DNA of 64,000 nt, from contig JANCIK010000002.1 in the NCBI GenBank assembly GCA_028532985.1, positions 3,410,001 through 3,474,000 on the forward strand, read 5' to 3'. The position numbers and the translations under genes are program-made. Source of the DNA: Stropharia rugosoannulata. Taxonomy: Eukaryota; Basidiomycota; Agaricomycetes; Agaricales; Strophariaceae. Below are positions 60,437 to 64,000 of this stretch, one piece after another (position 1 is the first letter of the stretch; every line of letters begins with the position of its first letter). The notes beneath the pieces are model-generated. The model saw only the letters and a program-made list of their open reading frames with translations, ran no database searches and had not been told where the DNA came from.

Positions 60437-61038
60437 GAGAGAACATTTCTGGATCGGTATACTGTTAGCGGAGTCTTCATGATTACGCGGTCATTGTTGC
60501 TTTGCAATATTAACTTAATCAATTCCCGTGGTACAGCTCTAGTATAATCAATATGTCCAGTTTCCTCCTGTAGGCAAGCTTTTAATCTACTTGGAATAAT
60601 GTAGCTACCGCGATTCTCACCATGAAAACTGCTCTAATGATCGGCATAGCGGCTTTTTTTTTACAGACAAAATAACTATAATATACTGGAATAATATACA
60701 ATTCGGTGTCTCGGTATATACGAGAGCAAAAAATACAAGGAAATACTAGGGGTTATATGTATGATAATAAAGGCCCAAGATGGTGATTTGGTCGAAGAAC
60801 AAAGGAAAGAACCACCCTTTCTCCCCAAGCACAGCATACAGAGGAAGAGTGATGTCTGTCCTATTCGGAAAGTCAGGCTGGCAAGCAAGATCCCTGTTAA
60901 AACGAACAGATAAATAAACCAAGTATGACCACAGAAGAAGACAAAGGCTCTGAACAATTGCTCTTCAGATACAGCAAGCTTGAAGACTGCTTCAACTTCA
61001 TGCCGAGTCTTCTACATCTTTTCACCATTGATCAGCCG
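60437..61038. other. Convergent spacer
   Basis: 602 bp between the stop codons of the transporter and PAP1. Contains a poly-T tract at about 60654-60661; no gene visible. Confidence 0.4.
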
Positions 61039-63758
<2,720 letters not shown>

Positions 63759-64000
63759 GCTGGTGTCTGCTGAGTGTATTATAGTCTGCTTATACTTTGT
63801 GAGAGGATTTTAATTGAAACCTACGACTGACAATGACACGAAACGAAGAAGGGCGTCACTCTGTCAGTTGTCCGAAAGAATTCCGCGTATTCGAAGCCAA
63901 TTCGAAGCCCGCTTGGCACAGCATGCAGACACGTGACATGCCACACAAAATTTCCACAACTAACCAGTGACTACATACTGTGAACGACACCATGTACAGT
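63759..64000 (-). promoter_or_regulatory. PAP1 5' flank
   Basis: 242 bp upstream of the PAP1 start codon, reaching the window edge. No distinctive element identified. Confidence 0.35.

Overview
The window reads as nuclear DNA of an agaricomycete (mushroom-forming basidiomycete), probably of the Agaricales. The evidence is the extreme intron density (about 153 introns placed by hand in 24 protein genes, nearly all 48-65 nt), the DUF6534 membrane protein, the basidiomycete-type sesquiterpene synthase, and the F-box and lineage-specific proteins. All exon boundaries were set by hand from splice signals, reading-frame continuity and remembered family motifs. No alignment was run. I recognised no rRNA, tRNA, CRISPR array or intact mobile element.

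Layout. 1-2.8 kb: the 3' part of a lineage-specific gene with an RRM-like C-terminus. 2.8-5.7 kb: AT-rich desert. 5.7-7.9 kb (-): Ofd1/Tpa1 prolyl hydroxylase. 7.9-11.2 kb: second desert. 11.2-22 kb: NOP13-like nucleolar RRM protein (-), COA3 (+), Cdc14-type SIN protein (-), FAH-family hydrolase (+), succinate-semialdehyde dehydrogenase (-, 15 exons) and an F-box-like gene (+). 22.3-30.8 kb (+): a complete ATR/Rad3 checkpoint kinase in 25 exons. 31-38.3 kb: YAF9 (-), COX7 (+), a duplicated-module orphan (+), a DsbA-like protein (-) and a PQ-loop transporter (+). 38.3-40.7 kb: third desert. 40.7-46 kb: DUF6534 protein (+), MGM101 (-) and a YIH1/IMPACT-like protein (-). 46.4-54.3 kb: ATG29-like (+), DDI1 (+), SPT3 (-) and mitochondrial GatB (-). 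55.6-63.8 kb: sesquiterpene synthase (+), NIPA-type Mg transporter (+) and poly(A) polymerase PAP1 (-).

Most genes are conserved housekeeping functions: DNA damage signalling (ATR, DDI1), chromatin and transcription (YAF9, SPT3, PAP1), mitochondrial upkeep (COA3, COX7, MGM101, GatB, probably SSADH), septation, autophagy and stress translation. The accessory parts are the first gene, the repeat-module orphan, the F-box gene, DUF6534 and the terpene synthase. The most unusual sequence-level observations are three 7-nt micro-exons, four GC-AG introns, a single-cysteine thioredoxin-like motif, an orphan protein made of two related modules, and a lone terpene synthase. I found no convincing new multi-gene system.
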